Source of the DNA: Streptomyces sp.
GTDB taxonomy: Bacteria; Actinomycetota; Actinomycetes; Streptomycetales; Streptomycetaceae
Reading direction: 5' to 3'
Assembly (NCBI RefSeq): GCF_019510245.1
Contig: NZ_JAEKKT010000143.1
Location: 1-63,955 of the forward strand
DNA length: 63,955 nt
The position numbers and the translations under genes were made by a program. Shown in pieces: positions 35,462 through 44,450 of the stretch (the first letter of the stretch is position 1; each line of letters opens with the position of its first letter). Below the pieces are notes generated by a model that did not search any database, had not been told where the DNA came from, and saw nothing but the letters and a program-made list of their open reading frames with translations.

Positions 35462-36163
35462 ATGAGCACACCGGGCCGGGGCCTGCACGGCCGAGTACTG
35501 GACGCCCTCGGCCCCGCCATCACCGCGGGCGAGTACCCGCCGGGCAGCGTCCTGCGCACCGACGAGCTCGCCCAGCACTTCGAGGTGTCACGCTCCGTGA
35601 TGCGCGAGGCGGTCCGGGTCCTCGAATCCATGCACCTGGTCGCGTCCCGCCGCCGGGTGGGCGTCACCGTCCGCCCGAAGGCCGAGTGGAACGTCTACGA
35701 CCCGCAGGTCATCCGCTGGCGCCTGGCCGGCGCCGACCGCCCGCACCAGCTGCGCTCGCTCACCGTGCTGCGCTCGGCGATCGAGCCGGTGGCGGCGGGC
35801 CTGGCGGCGCGGCACGCCACGGCCGGGCAGTGCGCCGAGCTCACCGAGTGCGCCCTCGGCATGGTGGCCCACTCACGCGGCCACAGACTGGAGGACTACC
35901 TCTTCCACGACGTGGCCTTCCACCGGGTGATCCTGGTGGCGTCGGGCAACGAGATGTTCGCCCGGCTCGGCGACGTCGTGGCAGAGGTCCTCGCGGGCCG
36001 TACCCAGCACGAGGTCATGTTCGAGGACCCCGACCCGGCCGCCGTCACCCTCCACGTCCAGCTCGCGGAGGCGGTGCGCGAGGGCGACGCACCCCGCGCG
36101 GAACAGCTGACCCGCGAGATCACCGCGGGCGCCCTCCAGGAGCTGGACATCCTGGCGCCGTAG
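35462..36163 (+). CDS. gntR: GntR/FCD-family gluconate regulator
   Basis: A 233-residue regulator. The winged helix includes GEYPPGSVLRTDELAQHFEVSRSVMREAV (about residues 22-50). The FCD domain has the metal/ligand His residues in YLFHDVAFHRVI. Divergent orientation from gntK-gntP implies repression relieved by gluconate or 6-phosphogluconate. Two related motifs, TCTGTGAC and TCTGACTA, lie in the 178-base gap and could be part of the operator. Confidence 0.85.
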   Translation: MSTPGRGLHGRVLDALGPAITAGEYPPGSVLRTDELAQHFEVSRSVMREAVRVLESMHLVASRRRVGVTVRPKAEWNVYDPQVIRWRLAGADRPHQLRSLTVLRSAIEPVAAGLAARHATAGQCAELTECALGMVAHSRGHRLEDYLFHDVAFHRVILVASGNEMFARLGDVVAEVLAGRTQHEVMFEDPDPAAVTLHVQLAEAVREGDAPRAEQLTREITAGALQELDILAP

Positions 36164-36165
36164 CC

Positions 36166-36567
36166 CTACTCCTCCTCCGGGAACTCCCCGTCCAGATACA
36201 CCCACGCCCCGTCGACCCGCTCGAACCGGCTGCGTTCCAGCAGCGAGCCGTCCCGGAACGAGGCGCGGAAGGTCACCGTGCCCGTGGAGTGGAAGGCCGA
36301 GCCGTCGGTCGTCGCCAGGATCTCCAGACCCGTCCACCGCATCCCGGGGCCCAGGCCGAGCCCGGCCGGACGGGTCCGGGGATGCCAGGTGCGCAGTAGG
36401 TACGGCTCGTCCCGCCGGACGAAGGCGGTGTAGCGCGAGCGCATCAGCGCCTCCGCGGTGGGCGCCGCCGCACCGCGGTGGTACCGGCCGCAGCAGTTCT
36501 CGTACGTCTCCGGGAGCCCGCACGGGCAGCCGGCGGCGGACTGCCGCCGGGGTCGCTTCGGTGCCAC
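36166..36567 (-). CDS. YchJ-family SEC-C motif protein
   Basis: A 133-residue protein. The N-terminal SEC-C zinc motif is CPCGLPETYENCCGRYHRG. A conserved domain with ALMRSRYTAFVRRDEPYLLRTWHP follows and matches YchJ. It is probably a cytosolic zinc protein; the exact function is unknown. The start lies 11 bases after the M1 peptidase stop, so it is the last gene of the NRPS operon. Confidence 0.85.
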   Translation of the reverse strand: MAPKRPRRQSAAGCPCGLPETYENCCGRYHRGAAAPTAEALMRSRYTAFVRRDEPYLLRTWHPRTRPAGLGLGPGMRWTGLEILATTDGSAFHSTGTVTFRASFRDGSLLERSRFERVDGAWVYLDGEFPEEE

Positions 36568-36578
36568 GGACCCGCCCC

Positions 36579-38045
36579 CTACGCCGACTCGGCGTTGGTG
36601 GGCGGCTGCGCCGGACGTGCCGGGACGGCAAGGGTGGGGAGCGCGGGCAGTGCCGTGCGGTGCACCCAGGCGTCGAGGAGGCCGTCCAGCGGCTCGTCCG
36701 CGAACCGGTTGACGTGGGCCGTGAACATCGCGGTCGTCACCGCCCCGCCCCGGTGCAGCCCCGCCCACGCCCGCAGCATGTGGAAGAACCGCTCGTCGCC
36801 GAGCGCGCAGCGGACCGCGTGGATCGTGACCCCGCCGCGTTCGTAGAGCCGGTCGTCGAACATCGCCTTCTTGCCCGGCGCCGCGATCCGGATGTCCTGC
36901 GGCAGCCCGGACAGCAACCGGTGGGCGCCGGCCGCCAGTTGCTGCGCGCTGCGTCCGCCGGACCGCTCCGACCACAGCCACTCCGCGTACTTGGCGAGCC
37001 CCTCGTTCAGCCAGATGTGCCGCCAGTCGGCGATGGACACGCTGTTGCCGAACCACTGGTGGGCGAGTTCGTGCGCCACCAGGCGTTCCGAACCCCGCGC
37101 GCCGTCCACGTGGTTGGCGCCGAACAGCGACAACCCCTGGGCCTCGACGGGGACGTCGAACTCTTCGTCGGCGACGACGACGGCGTACTCGTCGAACGGG
37201 TACGGCCCGAACAGCCGCTGGAACAGGTCCATCATGGCGGGCTGCCGCGCGAAGTCCCTGGAGAACTCGGGGAGCAGCTGCGCCGGTATGTGGCCGTGCA
37301 TCGGGATCCCGCCGAAGCCCGGATCGCCGAGCAACACCGTCTGGAACTTGCCGATCGCGAGGCTCACCAGGTAGCTCGACGTCGGTGCCGCCTGCTCGTA
37401 CACCCAGGTCGTCGTGGACGCCTTCGTGGTCCGGGTGAGCAGCCGGCCGCCGGCCACCACCGAGTACGCCGACGGGCAGGTGACCGAGAGCAGGTACGAC
37501 GCCTTGTCGGCCGGCCGGTCGTTGCACGGGAACCAGGACGGCGCGCCGACCGGCTGGCTGGCCACCAGCGCACCGTCCGTCAGCTCCTCCCAGCCGATCC
37601 CGCCCCAGGGGCTGTTCACCGGCTTGGGATTGCCCGACCAGTGGATCTCCACGGTGAAGGCGGCCCCGGCGCGCAGCGGCTTCGCGGGCTTGATCCGCAG
37701 CCGGCCGCCGCGGTGCGTCCAGTGCGGCTGGCGGCCGTCCACCCGGATCCGGCCGATCTTGAAGTCGGCCAGGTTCAGCTGGAATTCGGGCAGTGCGGCA
37801 CGGCCCGCGATCGCGTTGATCCGGGCCATGCCGGCCAGGCGGTTGGGTCCTGGCCGGTAGTCCAGCGTGAGCTCATAGCGATGCACCCGGTACCGGGGAT
37901 CGCCGTTGTCCGGGAAGTACGGGTCCGGACCCGCCGACTGCTGCACTGCCACTTCCGCGATCGCTCCCTGCGCTGTGCTCGAACCGTCCCTCGGTGCACC
38001 GATGCCCGCGGCCACCACCGGACGGCCCGCGCTCAGGGACGCCAT
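36579..38045 (-). CDS. M1-family zinc metallopeptidase
   Basis: A 488-residue aminopeptidase-type enzyme. The zinc site is HELAH-x18-E: His325, Glu326, His329 and Glu348 (in WLNEGLAKY). A VEAQG stretch stands where many M1 enzymes have GAMEN, so substrate recognition may be unusual. No clear signal peptide is seen from this start. The ATG overlaps the end of the NRPS gene by 13 bases, implying coupled translation. In Streptomyces albulus a Zn aminopeptidase degrades epsilon-polylysine and protects the producer. I infer a comparable self-protection or processing role. Confidence 0.88.
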   Translation of the reverse strand: MASLSAGRPVVAAGIGAPRDGSSTAQGAIAEVAVQQSAGPDPYFPDNGDPRYRVHRYELTLDYRPGPNRLAGMARINAIAGRAALPEFQLNLADFKIGRIRVDGRQPHWTHRGGRLRIKPAKPLRAGAAFTVEIHWSGNPKPVNSPWGGIGWEELTDGALVASQPVGAPSWFPCNDRPADKASYLLSVTCPSAYSVVAGGRLLTRTTKASTTTWVYEQAAPTSSYLVSLAIGKFQTVLLGDPGFGGIPMHGHIPAQLLPEFSRDFARQPAMMDLFQRLFGPYPFDEYAVVVADEEFDVPVEAQGLSLFGANHVDGARGSERLVAHELAHQWFGNSVSIADWRHIWLNEGLAKYAEWLWSERSGGRSAQQLAAGAHRLLSGLPQDIRIAAPGKKAMFDDRLYERGGVTIHAVRCALGDERFFHMLRAWAGLHRGGAVTTAMFTAHVNRFADEPLDGLLDAWVHRTALPALPTLAVPARPAQPPTNAESA

Positions 38046-41000
38046 GCCTCGATCGGGTTGCCGAGCCAGCGGGTGTCGTCGGGGACCGACTCCGCCGCCA
38101 TGACGAGCGACGCGGGACCCAGGGTGGTGCGGGCCCCGATCGTGCTGCCGGGCAGCACGATCCCGCCAGGGCCCAGGGTGGCGCCCTCACGGAGAACCAC
38201 AGTATCCGTCCGCAAGATCCGGTCGTGGAAGAGGTGAGTCTGCAGGACACAGCCGCGGTTCACGGTGGCCGCGTCCTCCAGTGTGACCAAGTCCGTCTCC
38301 GGGAGCCAGTAGCTCTCCACCCAGACGCCCCTGCCGATGCGGGCGCCGAGCCCCCGCAGCCAGGCCGTCATCACCGGGGTACCCGGCACCGAGCCGGCCA
38401 GCCACGGCACCGCCAGCACCTCGACGAACGTGTCCGCCAGCTCGTTGCGCCACACGAACGAACTCCACAGCGGGTGCTCCCCGCTGCGGTGCCGCCCGAC
38501 CAGCGCCCACTTGGCCAGCACGGAGACCAGGCCCGCGACGGCACCGGCGCCGAGCAGCACCAGCCCAGACAGCAGTGGCGCCCAGGCCCCCAGCGCGCAC
38601 AGCGCGCACAGCGCGGCCACCGTAAGCCCTGCCAGCGCCACCGAGCACAGCACCGGCACGATCCGGCACGTCTCCACCAGCGCCCGCGCCCACAGCAGCC
38701 GGGCCGGCGGCTCGTAGGTCCGGCTCTGGTCGCCGTCGGCCGCGCTGCGCGGCAGTTTTACCGGCGGCAGCCCCAGGTACGACGTGCCCTTCTTGGCCTT
38801 CTTCGGCGTCGCCGACAGCACACCCACCAGACCGCCGTCCGGCACGCTGCGGCCCGGCGCGGTCATCCCGGAGTTCCCGAGGAACGCCCGCCGTCCGATC
38901 TCCGCACGCCCGATCCGCACATACCCGCCACCGAGCTCGTACGGCGCGGTCAGCGTGTCGTCGGCCAGGAACGCGCCCTCGCCGACCGTCGTCAGGCTCG
39001 GCAGCGCGAGCACGGTCGACACCTCGGCCCCGCGCCCGATCCGCATCCCGAGCAGCCGCAGCCACACCGGCGTGACCAGGCCCGCGTACAGCGGGAACAG
39101 CGTCTCGCGGGAGCGGTCCATCAACTGGGACACCGTCCACGCCTGCCAGCCGGTCCTGCCGTGCGTCGGGTAGGTGCCGGTGCTCAGCCCGAGGCTCAGC
39201 AGCCGTACGGAGACCAGGATCAGCAGCGCGTACGCCAGCCCGAAGGCCAGCGTGGCCGGGACCAGCGCGACCGCCGCGCCCCGCAGGGCCTCGGCGAGGC
39301 CGTCGCCAGGGGCCACGAAAAGCCCGGCGACCAGCAGGGCGGCGACACCGGAGAGCACCGGAAGCGCGCTGAGCCCGAGACCCGTCAGGCCGTACATCAC
39401 CCGCCAGTACGTGCCGCGCTGCGGCCGGTGCTTGGGCCAGTTCCGCTTGGCCTTGCCCAGCTTGACCGCCGGGGCGCCGGCCCAGCGCTGGCCGGTCGGG
39501 ACCTGCCCGGTGACCGCGGAACCGGGGGCCACCTCGGCGCGCTTGCCGACCCGGGCGCCCGGGAAGAGCATGCTGCGCGTCCCGACGACCGCGTGGGCGC
39601 CGATCCGGACCGGGCCGATCACCAGCCGGTCGCCGTCCAGCCAGGAGCCGGACAGGTCCACCTCGGACTCCACGGCCGCGCCCCGCCCGATGCGGAGCAG
39701 GCCAGTGACCGGCGGCAGCGAGTGCAGGTCCACCTCGGGCCCGATCTTGGCGCCCAGCGCCCGCGCGTACCGCTCCAGCCAGGACCCGGTCAGCGTCGTC
39801 GCCCCGGCCGACTCGGCCAGCCGCTCCGCCGCCCACAGCCGCAGGTGCACGGAGCCGCCGCGCGGGTGGGTGCCCGGCTTCACGCCCCGCAGCAGCAGCC
39901 GCGCGCCACCGGCCGCGAGCGCGATCCGGCCGGGCGGGGTGAAGAGCACCAGGGCCCCGGCGGCGACCAGCCACCAGGGGGCGGTGGGCAGCCAGCCGTA
40001 GCCGCCCAGCACGTTGCCGAGCGCGGCGAGGACCACCGTCCAGCGCAGCCCGAGGAGGGTGAACAGGGGGAGCAGGAGCAGCAGCTGCACCAGCTGGGCG
40101 CCGCGCGGCACCGGCGCGACGGTGCGCTCGGCGCCGTCGTCCTGCACGGACTCCTCCAGCCGGCGGGCGAGCTTGCGCAGCACCGGCTGCTGGTAGATGT
40201 CGAGGACGGCCGCGCTCGGGTAGCGGGTGCGCAGCCGGGTGGTGAGCTGGGCGGCGGACAGACTGCCGCCGCCGATCGCGAAGAAGTCGTCGGCGGCACT
40301 GCTCACCGGGATGCCGAGGACCTCGGTCCACTGCTCGGCGAGCCAGGCCTCGGTGCCGTACAGCTGCTCGGCCGGGCCGCCGGTCTCCAGGCCCTCCAGG
40401 GGCCAGGGCAGGGCGTTGCGGTCGACCTTGCCGGAGGTGCGGGTGGGCAGCTCGGCGACCGGCGCGAGCAAAGGCACCAGGGCCGCCGGCAGCTCGGCGC
40501 GCAGCTTCTCGACGGCCGCCGCGTGGTCCCAGCCGTCCTGGGTGACGACATAGCCGACCAGGAGCTGGTTGCCGCTGCGCGCGGTCCGTACGGCCGCCGC
40601 CGCGCCCGCGACGCCGGGCAGCGCCTGGAGGGCCGCGTCGACCTCGCCGAGCTCGATCCGGCGCCCGCCGAGCTTGATCTGCTCGTCGGCCCGCCCGAGG
40701 AAGACCAGCCCCTCACGGTCGGCGCGCACCAGGTCACCGCTGCGGTACGCCCGCGCCCAGCCCAGCGACTCCAGCGGCGCGTACTTCTCGGCGTCCTTCT
40801 CCGCGTCGAGGTAGCGGGCGAGGCCGACCCCGCCGATCACCAGCTGGCCGCTCTCGCCCATGGCCACGGGCGCGCCCGCCTCGTCCACGACGGCCAGCTC
40901 CCAGCCGTTCAGCGGCAGCCCGATGCGGATCGGTTCCTCGCCGGTCATCAGGGCGGCACAGGCGACGACGGTGGCCTCGGTGGGGCCGTAGGTGTTCCAG

Positions 41001-41908
41001 ACCTCGCGGCCCTCGGTCACCAGGCGCTGCGCCAGCTCGGGCGGGCAGGCCTCGCCGCCGAAGATGAGGAGGCGGACGTCGTTGAGGGTCTCGGGCTCCC
41101 AGAGGGCGGCCAGCGTGGGCACGGTCGAGACGACGGTGATCTCCTGCTCGACCAGCCAGGGGCCGAGGTCGGCGCCGCTGCGCACCTGGGAGCGCGGCAC
41201 GGGGACCAGGCAGGCGCCGTAGCGCCAGGCCAGCCACATCTCCTCGCAGGAGGCGTCGAAGGCCACCGAGAGGCCCGCCATGACCCGGTCGACGGGCCCG
41301 ATCGGCTCCTCGGTCAGGAACAGCGCGGCCTCGGCGTCCACGAAGGCTGCGGCGCTGCGGTGGGTGACGGCGACGCCCTTGGGCTTGCCGGTGGAACCGG
41401 AGGTGAAGATGATCCAGGCGTCGTGCTCGGCGCCGGGGCGGCCGGAGGGCTGCCCGGACCTGCGGCGCACGTCGATGTGCAGCCCCGCGCCGAGGACGGC
41501 CGCCACCTCCGCCTCGCCGAACACCAGGGCGGCCCGCTCGTCCGGGTCCTCGGCGTCCACCGGGACGTAGGCGGCGCCGGCCGCGAGCACGCCGAGTACG
41601 GCGACGTACAGGTCGTTGGTTCCGGACGGCACCCGCACGCCCACGCGGTCCCCGAGCCCGATCCCGGCCTCGGCGAGCCGCTGCCGCAGCCGCGCCACCT
41701 CCGTGGCGAGCGCGCGGTAGGTGAGCTGAGCGGTGCCGTCGTCCAGGGCGAGCTCGTCGGGATGTGCCCGTACCGTTGCCTCGAACACGTCCACGAGCGT
41801 GCGCGGCGATGCCGCCGCCCCGGCCGAGAACCGTGCCGTGTTCCCGAACTCCTCGCGGATCTCTTCGTCGAGCAGGCCGAGAGCACTGCTCTCGTCAATC
41901 GCTGCCAT
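38033..41908 (-). CDS. Pls/PosA-type membrane NRPS with lysine-like adenylation code
   Basis: A 1291-residue single-module synthetase. An adenylation domain spans about residues 35-510, with FTSGSTGKPKG, NTYGPTEATV, YRSGDLV and the A10 Lys494. The specificity residues by eye are D218, A219, E222, S261, I282, G284, T306, V314, V315 and K494. This DAESIGTVVK code resembles lysine codes (from memory, bacitracin BacB). A carrier domain follows with Ser549 in FFAIGGGSL. The C-terminal half has three tandem left-handed beta-helix (hexapeptide) domains alternating with membrane helices from about residue 603. Length and order match epsilon-polylysine synthetase. It probably makes a cationic homopolymer or short isopeptide at the membrane. 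It is the first gene of an operon with M1 peptidase and YchJ. Confidence 0.88.
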   Translation of the reverse strand: MAAIDESSALGLLDEEIREEFGNTARFSAGAAASPRTLVDVFEATVRAHPDELALDDGTAQLTYRALATEVARLRQRLAEAGIGLGDRVGVRVPSGTNDLYVAVLGVLAAGAAYVPVDAEDPDERAALVFGEAEVAAVLGAGLHIDVRRRSGQPSGRPGAEHDAWIIFTSGSTGKPKGVAVTHRSAAAFVDAEAALFLTEEPIGPVDRVMAGLSVAFDASCEEMWLAWRYGACLVPVPRSQVRSGADLGPWLVEQEITVVSTVPTLAALWEPETLNDVRLLIFGGEACPPELAQRLVTEGREVWNTYGPTEATVVACAALMTGEEPIRIGLPLNGWELAVVDEAGAPVAMGESGQLVIGGVGLARYLDAEKDAEKYAPLESLGWARAYRSGDLVRADREGLVFLGRADEQIKLGGRRIELGEVDAALQALPGVAGAAAAVRTARSGNQLLVGYVVTQDGWDHAAAVEKLRAELPAALVPLLAPVAELPTRTSGKVDRNALPWPLEGLETGGPAEQLYGTEAWLAEQWTEVLGIPVSSAADDFFAIGGGSLSAAQLTTRLRTRYPSAAVLDIYQQPVLRKLARRLEESVQDDGAERTVAPVPRGAQLVQLLLLLPLFTLLGLRWTVVLAALGNVLGGYGWLPTAPWWLVAAGALVLFTPPGRIALAAGGARLLLRGVKPGTHPRGGSVHLRLWAAERLAESAGATTLTGSWLERYARALGAKIGPEVDLHSLPPVTGLLRIGRGAAVESEVDLSGSWLDGDRLVIGPVRIGAHAVVGTRSMLFPGARVGKRAEVAPGSAVTGQVPTGQRWAGAPAVKLGKAKRNWPKHRPQRGTYWRVMYGLTGLGLSALPVLSGVAALLVAGLFVAPGDGLAEALRGAAVALVPATLAFGLAYALLILVSVRLLSLGLSTGTYPTHGRTGWQAWTVSQLMDRSRETLFPLYAGLVTPVWLRLLGMRIGRGAEVSTVLALPSLTTVGEGAFLADDTLTAPYELGGGYVRIGRAEIGRRAFLGNSGMTAPGRSVPDGGLVGVLSATPKKAKKGTSYLGLPPVKLPRSAADGDQSRTYEPPARLLWARALVETCRIVPVLCSVALAGLTVAALCALCALGAWAPLLSGLVLLGAGAVAGLVSVLAKWALVGRHRSGEHPLWSSFVWRNELADTFVEVLAVPWLAGSVPGTPVMTAWLRGLGARIGRGVWVESYWLPETDLVTLEDAATVNRGCVLQTHLFHDRILRTDTVVLREGATLGPGGIVLPGSTIGARTTLGPASLVMAAESVPDDTRWLGNPIEAWRP

Positions 41909-42268
41909 CCGGTCCTCGCGTCTCGTTCCCGGAACCTCCGGGGTGCCGGCGGGCCCGCAGGTCTGCCTGGGGTTGTCCGGCTCCGGCTGGGTAACAAGCC
42001 GGAAATATTAGTACGACGCTAGGTTCCCGTTCATCCCGCGGCCACCTGGAGACGGCCGTTTGGAGCAGTCCCTTGAACGTTAAGCAACTCCTGACCTGGG
42101 ATTCTCCGCGCACGACGAGAGATGGGACACACAGCGTGAGGCAGGCCAACTCCATGTGTCCGACGGTCGGTACGACAACGGCCGGCCCTGCGGCGAGGAG
42201 GGGGGAGCGATCGCCGCGGAACCGGCCGTCGCCGTGGGGGCGGAGGAAACGTCACAGGGGGCCGGAGG
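41909..42268. other. 360-base region upstream of the NRPS
   Basis: This contains the NRPS promoter on the minus strand. An unusual AT-rich patch at about 42004-42016 (TACTAATATTTCC on the minus strand) is a good -10 candidate. Short ORFs on the plus strand (from 42073 and 42156) have no recognisable product and overlap the ATP-binding gene antisense. No RNA gene is seen. Confidence 0.5.
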
Positions 42269-42712
42269 TCACGCGGCGCTCACCTCGGCCCAGATGGACT
42301 TGCCCCAGGGCAGGTTGCCCACACCCCAGCGGCCCGAGCAGAGCGCGTCGAGGATCAGCAGACCGCGCCCGCGGTCCCGTTCGACCGAGATGGGGCGCAG
42401 CCGGGGATGGCGGCCCAGCGGGTCGTGCACCTCGACCCGGGTCCGGGAGCCGTCGGAGTCGATGACGAGACGGACCGGGTCGTCCGGGTCGGTCTCGTAG
42501 CGCAGGGAGTTGGTGACCAGCTCGCAGGTGACCAGGGCGACCGCGTCGATGTGGTCGCGGGAGGCGTCAGGGGTGTGGTGCGCGATGAAGTCGCTCACGA
42601 ACAGCCGGGCGGCTTTGGCCGACTGAGGCTCGCTGGCCAGTAACAGGACTGGCGGCGGGGCGACTTGCACGGGGCGGGGTTCGGTCGTGGTGCTCCGCTG
42701 GCGTTCGATCAT
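42269..42712 (-). CDS. ATP-binding (GHKL/HATPase_c) anti-sigma-type protein
   Basis: A 147-residue protein. The N box is LVTCELVTNSLRYE and the G-box region is DRGRGLLILDALCSGRWGV. These are typical of Streptomyces serine-kinase anti-sigma-like proteins. The ATG at 42712 is preferred over 42718 because GAGGGG is then at normal spacing. It is divergent from an XRE gene followed by a DUF397 gene, a trio seen at whiJ-type loci. Confidence 0.82.
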   Translation of the reverse strand: MIERQRSTTTEPRPVQVAPPPVLLLASEPQSAKAARLFVSDFIAHHTPDASRDHIDAVALVTCELVTNSLRYETDPDDPVRLVIDSDGSRTRVEVHDPLGRHPRLRPISVERDRGRGLLILDALCSGRWGVGNLPWGKSIWAEVSAA

Positions 42713-42954
42713 GTGCATCCCCTCACGGGCATGTCCCAACGCAGGCACGGTAGTTCGCCATGCGAGTGCGGTCACTGTCGTATTTCCCGGATTCATGGTG
42801 CCTTCACGGCACAGTCGATCGCAATACGTCCCACCCGATGTGAAATATTGCGCATCGAGTCGAGAGACTTGCGGCACAACTCGTCAGCCGGTGGCGGGGG
42901 TCGGGGCGGCACGGGCAGACTGTCGGGCAGTTCACCGGAGAGAAGGGGGAATCC

Positions 42955-43821
42955 GTGAGCACGCCCACGGTGCGCCGGCGACGGCTCGGTGCGAAATTGC
43001 GCGAACTGCGCGGCGAACTCACCCTCGACGAGGTCGCCGAGCACTCCGACGGCGCGTTCGTCTCCTCCAAGCTGTCCCGGATGGAGACCGGCAAGACCGC
43101 TCCCAAGGCAGCGGACATCCAGGCGCTGCTCCACCTGTACGGCGAACTCGGCCGCGACGTCAGCGACGAACTGCGCGCGGCCCTGATCACGCTCACCAAG
43201 GAGGGCGGCCGGCGCGGCTGGTGGCACTCGTACCGGGGTGTCCTCACCCCGGTGTACGAGGACCTGATCAGCCTGGAGGCGGAGGCCGAGACGGTCTCCA
43301 CCTGGCAGCTGGGCATGGTCCCCGGACTGCTCCAGACCGCCGAGTACGCCCGCGAGATCATCCGGGCGACCGCCATGTCCGAGGCGGTCGAGGCACGGGT
43401 CGACGCGCTCGTCGAGGTACGGCTGGCACGCCAGGCCGTCCTCACCCGGGACAGCGACCCGCTGGCGCTCTGGGCGATCATCTCCGAACAGGCCCTGCGC
43501 TCCACCACCGAGGATCCCGCCCTGATGTACGAGCAGTTGGGGCGCCTGCTTACGATGGGGCGGCGCCCGAACATCAACATCCAGGTGTTGAGATCGGACG
43601 CTCCCCTGCACGCCGGGCTCACCGGCACCTTCAGCATCCTGGGCTTCGGTCCGCACACGGACCTGGACGTCGTCCACCAGGAAGGGCTGACCTCCGCCCT
43701 GTACATCGAGGAACGTGATCGGGTCTCCACGCACCGGGCCGCGTGGCAACGCCTCACGTCTGCCGCCGAGTCCGTCGAGGCGTCGGTGGAACTGATCACC
43801 CAGATAAGGAAGAACGAATAG
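42955..43821 (+). CDS. XRE-family regulator of the WhiJ/Scr1 type (DUF5753)
   Basis: A 288-residue protein. The HTH_3/XRE helix-turn-helix is LTLDEVAEHSDGAFVSSKLSRMETGK (about residues 23-48). The C-terminal DUF5753 domain includes WQLGMVPGLLQTAEYAREIIRA and IISEQALRS. It starts with GTG after AGAAGGGGG. The DUF397 gene starts three bases after its stop. Loci of this type affect development and antibiotic production in Streptomyces. Confidence 0.87.
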   Translation: MSTPTVRRRRLGAKLRELRGELTLDEVAEHSDGAFVSSKLSRMETGKTAPKAADIQALLHLYGELGRDVSDELRAALITLTKEGGRRGWWHSYRGVLTPVYEDLISLEAEAETVSTWQLGMVPGLLQTAEYAREIIRATAMSEAVEARVDALVEVRLARQAVLTRDSDPLALWAIISEQALRSTTEDPALMYEQLGRLLTMGRRPNINIQVLRSDAPLHAGLTGTFSILGFGPHTDLDVVHQEGLTSALYIEERDRVSTHRAAWQRLTSAAESVEASVELITQIRKNE

Positions 43822-43824
43822 CGA

Positions 43825-44061
43825 ATGAAGCACGCTGACGACGCGTCGACTCTGCCGGTGACCTGGTGGAAGTCCTCGGCGTCCGCATCACAGTCCGACT
43901 GCGTGGAATGCGGGATCGTCGACGAGGCGACGGTCGCCGTCCGCGACAGCAAGCGGCCCGACGGGCCCGCGCTCCTGCTGGACCGCACCACGCTCCGTGC
44001 GTTCACCTCCGCCGTCGCCCTGCGTGACGGCCGAATAGGCGGCCCGAACCGCCTCGGCTGA
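43825..44061 (+). CDS. DUF397 small protein
   Basis: A 78-residue protein with the DUF397 signature WWKSSASASQSDCVECGIVDEA followed by VRDSKRPDGPALLLDRTTLRAF. DUF397 proteins are usually encoded beside an XRE regulator and are thought to antagonise or modulate it. Short gap (3 bases) gives coupling to the XRE gene. Confidence 0.9.
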   Translation: MKHADDASTLPVTWWKSSASASQSDCVECGIVDEATVAVRDSKRPDGPALLLDRTTLRAFTSAVALRDGRIGGPNRLG

Positions 44062-44120
44062 GACAGCGGCGCCCACCGCGAGGTGGTCGCCCGCGCTCCG
44101 CCCCAGAACCGCTCAAAACC

Positions 44121-44149
44121 AAGAAACCCCTGCTCAGCAGGGGTTTCTT
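44121..44149. terminator. bidirectional terminator between DUF397 and tRNA-Leu
   Basis: A perfect 13-bp stem, AAGAAACCCCTGC / GCAGGGGTTTCTT, with a TCA loop. It is directly downstream of the tRNA 3' end on the minus strand. Confidence 0.88.
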
Positions 44150-44151
44150 CG

Positions 44152-44239
44152 TGGTGTCCGAGGGGGGACTTGAACCCCCACGCCCGATAAAGGGCACTAG
44201 CACCTCAAGCTAGCGCGTCTGCCATTCCGCCACCCGGAC
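44152..44239 (-). tRNA. tRNA-Leu (anticodon GAG), CCA encoded
   Basis: On the minus strand GTCCGGG and CTCGGAC form the acceptor stem, followed by ACCA. The anticodon stem is CTAGC/GCTAG with loop TTGAGGT, giving anticodon GAG, which reads CUC and CUU. A long variable arm of about 14-15 bases and the GGTTCAAGTCC T-arm identify a class II leucine tRNA. Confidence 0.95.
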
Positions 44240-44450
44240 AAGGTGTCTGTCGTGCGAAGTGCTCCGTGCGGGTTTCCCTCGCGGCGACGGAGGAAACACT
44301 ACCAGGCTTTCGGGGGTGGCCGATCACACCCCGTTCCGGGACCCGCGGGCGTGAACGGCGTGTGACGGGCCGGGACCGGCCTTGGGCCCGGAGCGGGAAG
44401 GGAGAGAGGATGGCGGGGACCGGGCGGCAGTGACAGCGGAAGGAAGCAGC

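Noticed and set aside
37994..42022. A 1342-residue plus-strand ORF antisense to the NRPS gene
   Set aside because: It is an Arg/Pro/Gly/Gln-rich frame produced by the GC bias, has no recognisable domain and lies wholly against well-supported genes on the other strand.
42073..42500. Short plus-strand ORFs upstream of the NRPS
   Set aside because: They overlap the ATP-binding gene antisense and show no conserved protein character or signal peptide.
44117..44240. tRNA-Leu as an integration site
   Set aside because: I saw no direct repeat of the tRNA 3' end or integrase gene nearby.
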